Source: Gigaspora rosea
Lineage: Eukaryota > Glomeromycota > Glomeromycetes > Diversisporales > Gigasporaceae
Direction of reading: 5' to 3'
NCBI GenBank assembly: GCA_003550325.1
Contig: QKWP01000639.1
Location: 134,252 to 198,251, forward strand
DNA: 64,000 nucleotides
This document shows positions 23,948 through 35,706 of this stretch, piece by piece (within the stretch, counting starts at the first letter, position 1; each line of letters opens with the position of its first letter). Under the pieces are notes generated by a model that made no database searches, was not told where the DNA came from, and worked only from the letters and a program-made list of their open reading frames with translations. Made by a program: the position numbers and the translations under genes.

Positions 23948-24380
23948 TAGTCATTGAGGGACACTTAAAGAAGAGTGAACCCAGTGATTATCACGAATTG
24001 TATCACCCTCGATATAATCACCTGATGATTTTGATTGGATACTTGATTATATATAAAAAAGACCTTCCAGCTATATCAAAAGTCTACCCAAACCCTAACC
24101 CTAACCATGAGGTAAAAATATTTTTTGTTAGTGGTTTTATAGAAGCTTTTTGCCTCTTGCCGCTTATAGCATTTGATTGTTTTGATTACGTAGTGTCAAT
24201 TGGTTACAAAATTTTAGGATATGGGGTCACATGGGTTAAGCATAATCCAATTTCAAAAATGTCACCTGATATTTGGTTACTTTTTTGGCCAATCTAAATT
24301 ATATGTGATTAAATCGAGGGTGATACAATTCGAGATAATCACTGTGTTCACTCTTCTTGAAACTACCCGTCATTGAAATT
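23948..24380. mobile_element. MITE with ~60-base terminal inverted repeats
   Basis: The left arm (GTCATTGAGGGACACTTAAA, GAGTGAACCCAGTGATTATC, CGAATTGTATCACCCTCGAT) pairs with the right arm, which ends CCCGTCATTGA. The 117-codon open frame inside begins in one arm, contains a telomere-like CCTAACCCTAACC string and resembles no family, so it is not annotated as a gene. Confidence 0.8.
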
Positions 24381-24530
24381 AAGCCAACCTTAGGCTATTA
24401 GCCGGGTCGGTTGACTCGTACTGGTTGACCCGACTCGGCGGGTTAGACGGGTTACGGGTCAAAAGGTGGTTCGACCCGAGACAAACGGGTCATTAATCTG
24501 TTAGATTAGGTTAACTTCACCGCTATTACA
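24380..24530. repeat. GC-richer patch with GGTTGACCCG words
   Basis: Repeated GGTTGACTCG, GGTTGACCCG, GGCGGGTT and GACGGGTT words occur. Related words (AGGTCCCGAATTTTATTGAC, TGACCCGGATAAGACC) return at 25425-25490. The inverted duplication with 55.7-56.7 kb begins within this patch, near 24458. Confidence 0.55.
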
Positions 24531-26997
24531 GGCTTATTTATATCACTAGCTATGGCTCAATTGCATTTTATTTTTACATTACAGTATAACCCGATTGGTA
24601 TAATTTATTACAGAACGTAACTAAATTATGTCACAAGTTTGCATCTATAACCACTGCCCCTGTTTTTTATTTAATGCTTTATTAATCAATGAGACAAATC
24701 CTAAAATCACCGATATAAATGATAATACAAATCACTTTGAAATATACTGCCACTATGTAAATCACAATGAATAATATTATTCGAATGAATTATTTAAAGA
24801 TCGAATGCAATATAAGATAACAATTATGTAATTGTTCTCCCATTTCATTGTGCAACTTGTAAAATTCTTACATAAAGATTTTATTTCTGCATATTGCATG
24901 ACTAAAATATATTCATTATGCATTCATCGTTTTATATCCAATGTTTGAATATGTGATTAGCTTTTAAATAATAACTGAATAGTAATGACTACCTTCATAA
25001 AACTTTGAAAAATGTACACTTGAGGTCTGATTCGTTTAAGTCTTTTACGCACTAAACAACCTTATTTGCAAGTTATTCACAAAATTCTAATATTATTGTT
25101 CAATTTATTCAAAGTTTGATTTATTCAAAATTCCGCTAAAAATTACAATCATTTATATCACTATGCTGCCACTAAATTTTACCTTGTTATAAAATCCTAC
25201 TGTAAAGCAGAAAAAATTAGACAATACTTGTGAGATCTAAATCGTTTTATTTAAGCTTCTATACACTGCACGCACGTATCTACAGGTAATTTGACCAATT
25301 TTACCGTTATTTAATTATTATAATGCAATTTTATTTTAGAAATTAGTTGTCACGTGATCGGTTATGATTTGCTATCGATCATACATTATCATGTGAACTA
25401 ATTTGTTTGAACTGGGTTATGATTCAGGTCCCGAATTTTATTGACTCGAATCATAATTTCTGACCCGGATAAGACCTCTAGTCAACCTGAATTCGATTAA
25501 GAAATTTATTGGCGACGACGCGACTGTAGGAAACCCGCTTCGTGTTGCACAAGTTGTGCAGTTCTTTAAGAATTCTTTAACGAATGATTGTGAAACATAT
25601 CAGAAACCTACCTACCAATAAATTAAAAGTGTACGTACTTTAAGGATTGTTCTTAATTTAAAGTTTAAAATTTTAAATTACATACTGCATCCCATAGTTT
25701 TGAGCAATGTTGACAATGGAGCTCAATGGAGTCCAATGAAACTGCGAATGGAGTCAATGGAGCACTGAATGGAGTCAATGGTACTTATTTGTGCTAGCGA
25801 CAAAATGGGAGATAACTAATCAGAGGACGTAAGTCTTGTCTATCTGACACGCGTGCAAAGCGAAGAAAAACAGAAAATACAAGAAATTGTGTTTAAATCG
25901 ACCTTGTGGTACTAATTAAAAATGATGGAGATGAAATTTTACATATGGGGGCTCGTTATTTTTCTTCTAGCCTTAACTTTAACCAGATATTAATACTCAA
26001 ACTAAAAATCTATATTTTCTACCTTTTCAAAATAACCATTTCCGCTTTAAAACAACTTGATGTAAACTATTTATATATTCTGATAGCGGGACATAGTGGT
26101 AAATTTTAATAAAATGTTTTTTGGTCCAATAATAATATTTGGCAGTTCTAATAGTTGTATCTAATAATATTTTCGTGTATTAAAGTTTTATAATATCGAT
26201 TAACAGAATTGCAATCGAGAAATTTTAGTAAGCAAGCCTTCAGATATTATGAGATAAAATGAATATTTTTGCAACTCAGTCATTTTTAAAAAAATTTACA
26301 GTTTATAGTGATTTGACGAAATAAGTTAAAGAATTTCAATCGAATTTTTTTTTCGATTTTTATATAAAAAATATTTTTATTTAATAATGATTAATTAAAA
26401 TTTAATTTTAAATCCATTTTTTAAGTGGAATTTGAATTATTTATTAACTAAAATCGATTCAGTTTAAAATTCTGTCGCAACATAAATTGATTTGGAATCC
26501 ACAAAAATTCCATTCCGATGTACAAAAAAAAAAACAAAATTTATAAATAAGCTGAAGTATATAATACAAATTTTTTGTAAATATTTATTAGAAATATGAA
26601 AATCTCTAATTCATCCGCACCATCCAAATTATTATCACACAATGCAATTTGATTTCCACACGTAATTATGTCGAAGTTGTTTTTATACTACCCACCAAGT
26701 AACACAAACATTCGGAAGATGAGTACCAAATTGGTGTACTAGAGTGTTTATAATTTAGTGTAATACGTAAACAAGTTGTTGATGTTATACATTGTTTATA
26801 AATTGTTTTTTATAAATTATTTTTCTTCATTCATTTTTTTCTTTCGTGCCGACCTTCATTTGTTTAAGTCTTTTCATTGCCTTAAGAGAAAGAACCCTAA
26901 TTCTTGCCCTATTCTATTTGTTTTTGTCAAAATGAAAAATCGACCATGTCTATTAACAACATAAGGAATCTAGTAACAGGTAACGTTAAATACGTAT

Positions 26998-27117
26998 ACA
27001 ATATTGGGCAAAAATTGTAGAATAACAGTAATTTGGCAAATGATCACGTGCCGCTCTGCGGCACGTGTAGCCAATCATTTGCCAAATTTCTGTATTCGAC
27101 AATTTGCCCAATATTGG
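26998..27117. repeat. Palindrome centred on CACGTGCCGC/GGCACGTG
   Basis: ACAATATTGGGCAAA and TTTGCCCAATATTGG pair, as do ATTTGGCAAATGATCACGTG and the CACGTG...ATCATTTGCC side. It is absent from the equivalent place in segment D, so it is a private insertion in A, together with 27123-27550. Confidence 0.85.
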
Positions 27118-27122
27118 TGTTA

Positions 27123-27550
27123 TCCGACAATTTATGATCATGATTGGTAGGGAGTTGCTCGCTGAGTTTTAATTTAAATAAACATGTTTACATCATAACA
27201 CATGAAAAAATAACAAGAAGAAATAATTTCATGTTATCGTGCAAACACTTATGATCATGAAAAAATTTCTTATTGTTATTTTTTGTATGTTATTACGTAA
27301 GCACAACAAACCCAAATTAAAACTCAGTTAGCCAATCACAACTTTTAAATCATGATCATAATTGCACGATAACATCGATATTGGATCATGCGATGATAAA
27401 TATCACAAAATTTGTTCTGTCGGAACAAATGATTGGTCGAAACGTGCACGTAGCGGCACGTGTCAGCCAATCATTTGCTCCGACAAAACAAATTTCATGA
27501 TATTAATCGTTGCATGACCAATATCTTATAAATCATATGAGTTTGTCGGA
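27123..27550. mobile_element. TCCGACAA...TTGTCGGA element with internal nested palindrome
   Basis: The ends TCCGACAA and TTGTCGGA are inverted. An inner palindrome (about 27385-27530) has ATATTGGATCATGC against GCATGACCAATAT, and a core CGTGCACGTAGCGGCACGTG with AACAAATGATTGG on one side and CCAATCATTTG on the other. D reads straight through this position (…TTAAATACAGTATCATATTT… in A orientation), giving the empty site. Confidence 0.75.
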
Positions 27551-28286
27551 TAAAGTATCATATTTAATTATTATAGGAATTTTGAGCTTCTTGTGATTAA
27601 ACCTGTAATAAATTATGTAAGTAATTTATATAAGTAATAATTATTTTTTACCCAGTATTTACGCTTATCGTTATGTATTATTACCAATTATTGTTGATAA
27701 CGAATGATTATTACATATTACGATTTCCAATGTAATCTGGAGTGTAAACTCAAAACTTTGTTGATCAGATTGATTTTTGCATACATAATAATTTTTTACT
27801 TATTATTACTTATTACGTTAAAAATGAAAGAAATAATTAAAAATAATACTGTAATAAGTAAAATAGTGATAATAATTTTACTAACTTTGTCCATCTCTAG
27901 TTCTCAAGCATCTCACTCAATGAATTGGAAGCAAAATTTTGATTAGTCGGGAAATTGAATAAATAAACTAAGTGAGTTACCAATTCGATGAACGAATCAG
28001 TGAGATGCAAACCATTTATAAAAGTCGCATTTACGTATAATTTAACGATTCAATTATGCATGTTCTTAAAAATTGAATCCGGTGTCTAAGAGAAAATTTG
28101 GCTTTTCTTGGTGTCGCTCATATATTAAAAAAAAAATCTTCGAATATACTAAAATATAATAAAAATTCTTATGTACTAGTACCAAAAATTTTTTTTTTTT
28201 TTTTAACGTACGTACTATCAAAATTTTGCAAATTTTGCTTAATGTTCGTACAGTACGTCTATACATATTTGCACTATCGTACTGTA

Positions 28287-28919
28287 CTAGGGTGGTAACT
28301 CAAATAGTAAATCAAAACTATATCAGCAGTATTAGTAATTTTACTATGATCAGATTTTTCATATTACACAAAAAAGATCAATTTAATCAATTTAATTGTT
28401 ATACCATCGCTATAGAGATTATATTTATTATAAAAATTAATTACTTTAAAACGAAGCAACTTAATGAAAACCCAACGAATTACTTTAAAATTTTTACAAG
28501 TAACTTATTAAATATAGGAGAATAAAGTTACGCTTTCGGATTTTCTATTAACATATAAACTTGAACGTTCATCTTATAAATAATTTAAATTTCATTAGTT
28601 TTTTAAAGTGAAAAAAATAAAAAAATTAGATCTTAATTGTACAAGTCGAAACTTTAATAGAATATTTGCGAAAAATCAAGCGTAACTTTTTAGAGATAAC
28701 TTTTGCGAAGAGTTTTTAGTTAAAAGAAATTAGAAAAAGAAGTGTGATGTCAAGGTGCATTCTTTAGAATTTTGTGCATTATTTATTAATTAAATATATG
28801 GGTTCCCAAATATATATCAATATGATATTTAATCGATTATTTTAATTTCACTGATTAAAATCTGATCATAGTAAAATTACTAATACTGCTGACATAGTTT
28901 TGATTTACTAGTTCCCTAG
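28287..28919. mobile_element. hAT-like foldback MITE, CTAGGGTGG ends
   Basis: CTAGGGTGGTAACTCAAATA at the left pairs with TGATTTACTAGTTCCCTAG at the right, with roughly 80-base arms. The flank GTACTGTA is repeated on both sides. Segments C and D lack the insertion (…TATCGTACTGTACG…). A relative with the same end type is at 39625-40516. Confidence 0.75.
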
Positions 28920-28960
28920 TACTGTACGTACGTACTACTTTACTACTTTATACTATATAC

Positions 28961-29269
28961 TGGGTGGCAATCAATTAATCGACAATCATTTCACCGACAT
29001 AACATTTCACCGACAATTATTCACCGACACGTTCATTTTACCGACAGTTTATTTCACCGAAGCTCATTTCACCGACAAAGTAATTCTGGTCATTGTCGTT
29101 AGGGTTAGGGTAGAATTAGGTAGAATTAGGGCTAAAGTTAGGGTGCTTTTTGAAAAAAAACTTGTCGGTGAAATGAACTTCGGTGTCGGTAAAATGAACT
29201 CGTCGGTGAGTATATGTCGGTAGAATGTTATGTCGGTGAAGTGATTGTCGGCGAAATAATACGAACCCC
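28961..29269. mobile_element. Element built from inverted TTTCACCGACA arrays around a telomere-like core
   Basis: The left half contains about six TTTCACCGACA-type words in one orientation and the right half as many TGTCGGTGAAATG words in the other. Between them lies TTAGGGTTAGGGTAG. The ends are TGGGTGG...ACCCC. Segment C carries the empty site TTACTATATACTATGC, so this is an insertion private to A, with TATATA at both edges. Confidence 0.75.
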
Positions 29270-29799
29270 TATATACTATGCTAAATAAAATTCAATATTT
29301 TTTTAAAAATAACATATAATTCTTAACTTGTTTTTTTAGTATAGTTTTTTAAGAAAAATTTTAAACATATACATTTAGTACATTTTTTTTATAATACTTT
29401 TAATTATCTTATTAAATATATAGAAAACTATAAAAACCTAAAATCATAATATGCCTCTAAGTTCTGAAACAGAAAATTAAGTAGATGTATACGGAAGAAA
29501 ATTGTAAAAATTTTTTTAAATGTATAATACACTTAATATAATTTTTTTGTAATATCTTATTAAAATATATAAAAACTATAAAAACCTAAATCATAAAAAA
29601 AGATAATAATCTTATTTATGCCTCTAAATTTTGAAATCAGCAAATTAAATAGAAGCATACGGAAGAAAATTGTAAATTTTTTTTTTTAAAAAAAAAAAAA
29701 GATTGAAGATCACCCAATTCGCAATAAATACATAGAATTAAATTAAGCACCCAATACTAATACATCAATAAATAAAAATTGAGATCTTAAATAAGCATG

Positions 29800-31805
29800 T
29801 CAACAATTGGAAAATTCAAAAGAAGCATCAAATAGTTGCTCTTCTGATACAACTGTCTTTTTGAAAGTGTTGTCTCCAAAAGTTGGAGATTTGAATTTTT
29901 TCATACATCTATCACACTGATGATAGGTATGGCCATTTTCTCGACCAGTTATAGGAGGCCGTTCTCCAGAATCAATTATATGATTTACAGGTTGTTCAGG
30001 AACAGTGATGTGATCAAGAAAAGTGATATCTTCTAAAATAAGGAAAAATTAGTTTATTTTTTGCAAAATTAAAAATTTTTGATTGGATATAAAAATAATT
30101 TTTTTACCTGATTCAGAATCATAGCGATAGTAATATACATCGGTAAGATCATGAATGTATTTCAATACATTTGATAATGATAGAATGCCATCATCATCTG
30201 GATTATATAACATCGATGAGATTGAAATCATACGGTATAGCATTAAGTTGCGATAAATAGTAAAATTACATTATTTATAAATGGAAAAATCTAAATGGTG
30301 CCCCTGTGCATTTTGTGCTCCCTAATGTACTAATAATTAATTCCGCCTAGAATTAGGGTTAGGGTCAGGGTCAAGATTAGTACAGAATTGCGAGAGGATC
30401 ATTTTTTGTTAAAAGTGCAACAGGGGTTACCCTAGTAAAATGTTGAGATATCAAAATAGGGGGCACAATGTGCATGGGGCACCGTCTAGTCCAGTTCTTT
30501 ATAAATAACGTAGTTTTATTATTACATTTGTTTTTTTGGGAGGCATAAAATACAAAAAAAAAAATTTTTACTTGGTAATAGTTTACTGTAACTGAATTTG
30601 TTTGACCAGAAGGAGCAATTGAAAGTAAATATGGAGAACAATCATCACCGTTGTAACCTAAAGTTAAAAGGAAGAAATTAGATTATGTTGTTGGCAAACA
30701 TATTTGAAGATAAAAGTTTTTACTTTCTCTAAAATCGTAGTAGTTTACTACGGTTGGGATATCGGATTGCACTATATTTAACACATTCGATATAATGTCA
30801 TCACCTAACGCTAATATCAGTGAAAATAAAAATTGCAATCAATCGAATATATAATTGGTAAAATGAAAAATTTTTACTTGTTCTGAAGTCATAATAGTTG
30901 ATTGTTGGATGACAAGAAATAGGTCCGGCATAAGATGACGATAATTTTGGAATTTCATCATAAATAGTGTAAGCTAATGTTAAAAAGTTAGAAATTTATT
31001 ATATATTTAGATAAAGTCAATGAAATTTGCTACTAAATTTATTTTCGACCAGCGCAATTCAATCGATACACGTCAAAATATTTTTTCAAGATTAAATGAA
31101 AGTAACCTCATTGTAAAAAGAAAACTTAAATAATAAGAATTCGCTACGACAGGATAGTCTATTGTTTAGAAGAATAAAAATTAATTTGTCACTTTTGTTT
31201 GTATGCATTCTCCAGAAGAAAAACCTAGAGTATATATGGCAATTTAGGTGGATTATATGTAATATATAGTGCATAACCCAATTTGCCAACACCATTCGTT
31301 GACAGCATATTTCGCCAACAGTTTGACCTGATTTAACAATACTATAACTTTCGGTAAATAGTATCAAGTACCCACCGTCAATTTAGTCAAATTTACTGAA
31401 AATTACCATAGTCAAATGTATGTTGCTATGATCAGCTTTTACATAATAAGAACCAAATAGGAAATTTTACAAAAGAAAAGCGTAAATTTAGGTTTATAAA
31501 GTTATGCTTTGATTTTTGTGAATTTCAAATGTAGACCATTCATCCAGCCAACTTTTTGAGCTTGAAAAAGCTCAATAATTTCATTATAGAAAATGCTTAT
31601 TGAAGAGTTACAATTTGGATGCCTTTAGATGATTTGCACCATACAGTCAGACTATTATATCAATAATTGACTACACTGAGATAAACTTATCACCAACAGC
31701 GTGGTTCTTTTAACGAAATATCAGTACAAATATAAATAAAAAAAATAATTAGAAAGAACTGTGTATCGCAACAATTTTACCTTGGAAAGTTGCATAATTA
31801 GACAT
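29800..31805 (-). pseudogene. Copy A of the four-copy Tyr-rich repeat-exon gene (broken)
   Basis: The layout matches copy D. Minus-strand exons are 31805-31781 (start, MSNYATFQ), 31158-31126, 30973-30878, 30810-30724, a shortened fifth exon near 30659-30574, about 30207-30118, and 30032-29800. The exon-3 and exon-4 blocks end in NYYDFR. The exon-2 donor has lost its GTAAGT (the sequence reads TTTAAGTTTTC). Exon 5 has a 10-base deletion that removes the D-Y-R motif and shifts the frame. The last exon is intact and shows the full ancestral C-terminus: GRENGHTYHQCDRCMKK followed by an acidic tail ending FEFSNC and TGA. A MULE-type MITE (30283-30497) lies in the intron before exon 6. Dead or altered by these lesions; the family is unrecognised. 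Confidence 0.75.
30283..30497. mobile_element. Mutator-like MITE with 9-bp target duplication
   Basis: The element lies between two TTTATAAAT copies (30274-30282 and 30498-30506). Segments B, C and D have a single TTTATAAAT at this place. Inverted motifs GGTGCCCC...TGTGCATTTTGTGC and GCACAATGTGCATGGGGCACC mark the arms. The core holds a telomere-like string and the AGAATTGCGAGAGGATCATT module. A relative is at 57775-58020. Confidence 0.85.
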
Positions 31806-31905
31806 TTCGTTTTTCAATCGTTTTCAACAATGTTACGGCTGATTCGGAAAATGGCTTGATGATTGAAATTGAAACTACAGTATTTATAAGATGAAAATTT
31901 AAAAT

Positions 31906-33154
31906 TTTTTGGGATGTATTTTTTTTTTTTTTTTAGTTGTTATTTATAATTAGGCTAGAAATTAATGCGATAATATAAATTTTTAAATATTTTATCTTTC
32001 AATTGCTAATTTCATCATCAAAAACAACCGAACAGAGCAATTTATAAAAATTTATCCACTTTTCGTCTGCCAAAGATTCAGCACGTATCACGGATATACA
32101 GTATTTGGTAATCCTTAATTACATACTGGACAATTACACAACAAAACGTACATTTAGTTCTGGAGTAACATTCCATATAAGTCTTGTCCTTCGGATAAAT
32201 ATCCGACTCTAATTTTGTTTATAATTAGTGATGTGCCGCGTACAGTTACTATAAGTATAATATATAATCAGGATTTTTTCTTTCGACTAAGCTAATTCAT
32301 ATCAAATCCTCTTTGTACAATCTTGGCAAGATATATTTCTTTTAAACTATTATTTATAATGCTTTTATGAATAAGTACAAATTTACCATATGAACATTTT
32401 ACTATATATTAGATAATTTATATTTGCTGTCATTTTAATTATTAAATAAATTTATTCATCACAGTATTATAAATAAAGACTTTTATTAAAACGCACCTAT
32501 GGTGTTTTGTCACCTATGTTACATTATCTCAAAAACTAGCTAAATGCATGCTTTAAGTAAAGATGCTTTACGCCCCTAAAAACCCAATTCTAGATGAATA
32601 ATTTAAGGTAAAAATTTTATATACAAACTTATAAAAATTGAAAAAAACATAGGTGCGTTTTATAATAAATGTAAATGAAAATAAAAAAAGTACTCGTGGA
32701 AAAAGTACTTTTGAAAAAAAGTACTTGTGAAAAAAAAAGTACTCGTGAAAAAAAAGTAAACGCGAAAAAAAAAGTACTCGTGTAAAAAAAGTATTCGTGA
32801 AAAAAAAAGCATTCGTGAAAAAAAAGTACTCGTGAAAAAAAAAATACTCGTGAAAAAAAACAACTTAAAGTATATCTGATAAAGATGATTATGTAAATTT
32901 TTCGAATCGATCTGATTAATGTTTTTATAGTAACATCATAGCATATAACGTTACAATTAACACTTTAAAGAACTGGAGTAAAGGTTGGCATGAAAATCCT
33001 TACATTAATAAATTACAGCGAATTTTGAAATTGTAGATACTTTTCAATCAATCATCTAACAAAGAATTCTAATTAATGGAGAGAATTTTGATCAGATTTT
33101 CATTTTAGTGATCGAAAAAAAAGTAAATAAAAACGAACTTAAATAATTATACTA
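31906..33154. other. Flank of segment A, no gene; shared with B and C
   Basis: There is no coding content. The part from about 32460 to 33150 (TTATCTCAAAAACTAG, the minisatellite, GAATCGATCTGATTAATG, AAAGAACTGGAGTAAAGG) is also present in B and C, about 0.8 kb upstream of the gene copies. Confidence 0.6.
32676..32866 (+). repeat. Minisatellite, GTACTCGTGAAAAAAAA unit (segment A)
   Basis: About eleven units of 15-18 bases, GTACTCGTG or GTATTCGTG plus a run of A. The same array is at 38741-38930 (B) and 46021-46220 (C). Minus-strand open frames of Phe/Ser/Thr/Tyr are artefacts of the repeat. Confidence 0.9.
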
Positions 33155-33678
33155 TATCAATCACACGATATGTCACATGAAAATTGTTTACATATAAAAT
33201 TATAAAAAAAAAATATAAAATTACTATGAACTTTGAATCTTTGATGTTTCTTCCCCTACATATTAATTTAAAATTAAATTTTTCGGGAATATAGAACAAG
33301 GGGAGAAGAAAAAATTGAGCTTAAAATCGAATTAAAATTTCGCCAATTTTGCACAAATCGAAAATGCAACTTTGCCAAAACCAAATATTTAACGATTTTA
33401 AGATAATAAGTATAATATATATAAAAAACTAAGTTATTTGTCACGTAAGTGAGCATAGCAGAAGTTCGTTTTGATTGGTTAAAATTTGAATAAATATGAT
33501 TGGCAACGATCATTTATTTATACAGTCAATTGTAATTTTTAAAATACTTTTATTAGTAAAAATCGTCATGCCATATAAAAATTTTTTTTGTAATATGTGA
33601 CGAAACAATAAACTTAATTGCTGATCCGGCAGAATTTCTATATTAGAAATTGGGGCAAAATTCCTATGATATTAACTA

Positions 33679-34060
33679 TATGCTTCAATCTGAGCGGAGT
33701 CAAATGAAAAGTATTTTTTTTTATTAAGTTAACGATACATGTCGATTAATTGAAAGTTGTAGAGCTCGTCGAGACGCATCTAACGGTGGTTAGATCATCC
33801 AAATCGGCCCAATGGATGGCGAGTTATTATTAAAAAACGATTGGTAGAATCTCTATGTAAACAAATATTGTTTACTCAGGATTTTATATAGTCGGCCAAT
33901 CGTTTTTTAATAATAACTCGCCATCCACCGGGTCGATTTGGATGATCTAACCACCGTTAGATGCGTCTCGACGAGCTCTACAACTTTCAATTAATCGACA
34001 TGTATCGTTAACTTAATAAAAAAATACTTTTCATTTGACTCCGCTCAGATTGAAGCATAT
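33679..34060. repeat. Near-perfect palindrome, arms ~170 bases
   Basis: TATGCTTCAATCTGAGCGGA at the left pairs with TCCGCTCAGATTGAAGCATA at the right, and the arms match almost base for base through GAGCTCGTCGAGACGCATCT to CCAATCGTTTTTTAATAATA. The loop is about 45 bases. The low divergence suggests a recent origin or arm homogenisation. Confidence 0.92.
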
Positions 34061-35038
34061 AATAAAAATTTATATTGTACTTATCCCCAAAATTTACTAT
34101 TGTCCCAATATATTAACTCTGCAGATATTATCCGGATCATCAATTAAGCAACCTATTTTTCGTCTTTAAACCTACTGTTTTTCAATGAGAGATACAGTGA
34201 GATATGGTAGTTCAAGAAACTAGATGAGAAGTGAATATTTTGAAAGGTCAGGAAGGTGGTTTGGTGATCTAAGCAATTAGTAAGTGAAATTGTGAGATGT
34301 TGTTTTAACTGGGCTTGTTTACTTTACAAGTAAAAAAAAAAGTACTATTTTGAATTACTATTCTAAAACCTTTTATCGTATATATTTAGGCTATGAATAT
34401 AATTTATAAAATAATGTTTATAGATACAAAAAGTTGTAATAGTGGTAGTGTTTAGGGTTTTGGATATGCTTAATAATGTATTGCGAAGCTGATTTAAAGT
34501 ATTTTTTGTAAAATAATATATTTATTGTGTAATAAATCATATAGATATATATTTCGTGAAATTTAAATTAAAACAGTAATTATTAAACTGTATTAAATGT
34601 ACTGTAAAAGCGTCTTTAGAGAGTATCAAAAGTTCATAATAAACTTTATCCAGGTATAGCCAGTAATCTATCTGAGGTGTAATCGATATTTTTCTGGGGT
34701 ATTTTAACAATCAATCAAAGTGAACTTCTGCTATGCTATATAAGTGACAATGGCTTATGTATCACTCAAACCAATCAGATTTCAGGATATCATGTAACGT
34801 AACACATCAAAAAATTCAAAACAAATGTTTGCTTTATCAAAAATCGCTTATTACTCAAAAATCTGCATAGGAAACCACCTTTCGTGCTCTAACTAAAAGT
34901 TTCCTTGAGCGATTTTACTATATACTCCCAAAACCTGACCCTAACCTAGGTGCTCACCCTAACCTTTATTAGTACAGAGATGATCTACAGATGATATATC
35001 ACATACGTCACATATAACTTAATTCTATATAAAAATAT

Positions 35039-35706
35039 ATGCTCTGAACAACTTTACTTAGGAGACAGAAGTAGATTACCTTGTAAGAAAAATGGGTTAT
35101 CTATATAAAGTTAAAAATTTTAACTTTTCAACATAAAACTTTTTTTTATTAGGTAACCTACTTTGGGCTCTTAAACAAAGTTGTTTGGCATGTAATTCTA
35201 CCCAGTATGAAGTCAAAATTGTTTTCTCAGACTTTTTACTAAATGAAGAATGAGGTTAAAGTTAGAAAAAAATTTTTCTAAAAAATTTTTTAGAAAAAAA
35301 TTTTTTTTTTCTAACTTTAACTTCATTTTTCACTTAGTAAAAGGTCTGAGAGAATATGGTTTGATTTCTGTATGAGTAGAATTACCGGTATATGCTGAAC
35401 GACTTTGCTTAAGAGCCCAAAGTAGGTTAGGAAAGTGTCAGATATCAGCTGATATTGTAGGGTAGGGGTGAGGTAGACAAAATCTCAGGTCTAAATATAC
35501 ACATATAACCAATCAGAATAAATTAATTTCTCAGTAGGGGGGAGGGTGGGTGGGCTCTATAGTAAAGCTAATATCTGACACGTTCCTTACCTAATAAAGA
35601 AAAATTTTATGTTGAAAATTTAAAAATTTTAACTTTAGCACATAGATAACCCATTTTTCTTACAAGGTAACCTACTTCCGTCTCCTAAGTAAAGTTGTTC
35701 AGAGCA
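35039..35706. repeat. Foldback element, GCTCTGAACAACTTT ends
   Basis: GCTCTGAACAACTTTACTTA pairs with TAAGTAAAGTTGTTCAGAGC. The arms continue for over 100 bases (AGATTACCTTGTAAGAAAAA against the inverse). Inner inverted parts include AACCTACTTTGGGCTCTTAA and a TTTTTCTAACTTTAAC hairpin near 35260-35325. Confidence 0.88.

Larger units (their letters stand above)
24458..31905 (+). repeat. Left arm of a large inverted segmental duplication (segment A)
   Basis: Reading rightwards from CAAAAGGTGGTTCGACCCG, the segment matches the reverse complement of 56707 down to about 50350. Markers in order are a CAATGGAGCTCAATGG patch, CGTGCCGACCTTCATTTGTT, AATTTGAGCTTCTTGTGATT, TTTCTTGGTGTCGCTCATAT, then the multi-exon gene copy. 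Arm lengths differ because each arm holds private insertions (here 26998-27550, 28287-28919, 28961-29269 and 30283-30497). The segment beyond 26.6 kb is also shared with B and C. Confidence 0.85.

Noticed and set aside
23944..24297. 117-codon open frame on the plus strand
   Set aside because: It starts in one terminal repeat of a MITE, includes a telomere-like string and has no family resemblance; best explained as chance within the element.
32660..32863. Phe/Thr/Ser-rich minus-strand open frames here and at 38720-38965 and 45955-46250
   Set aside because: They are products of the GTACTCGTG plus A-run minisatellite, with no independent coding support.
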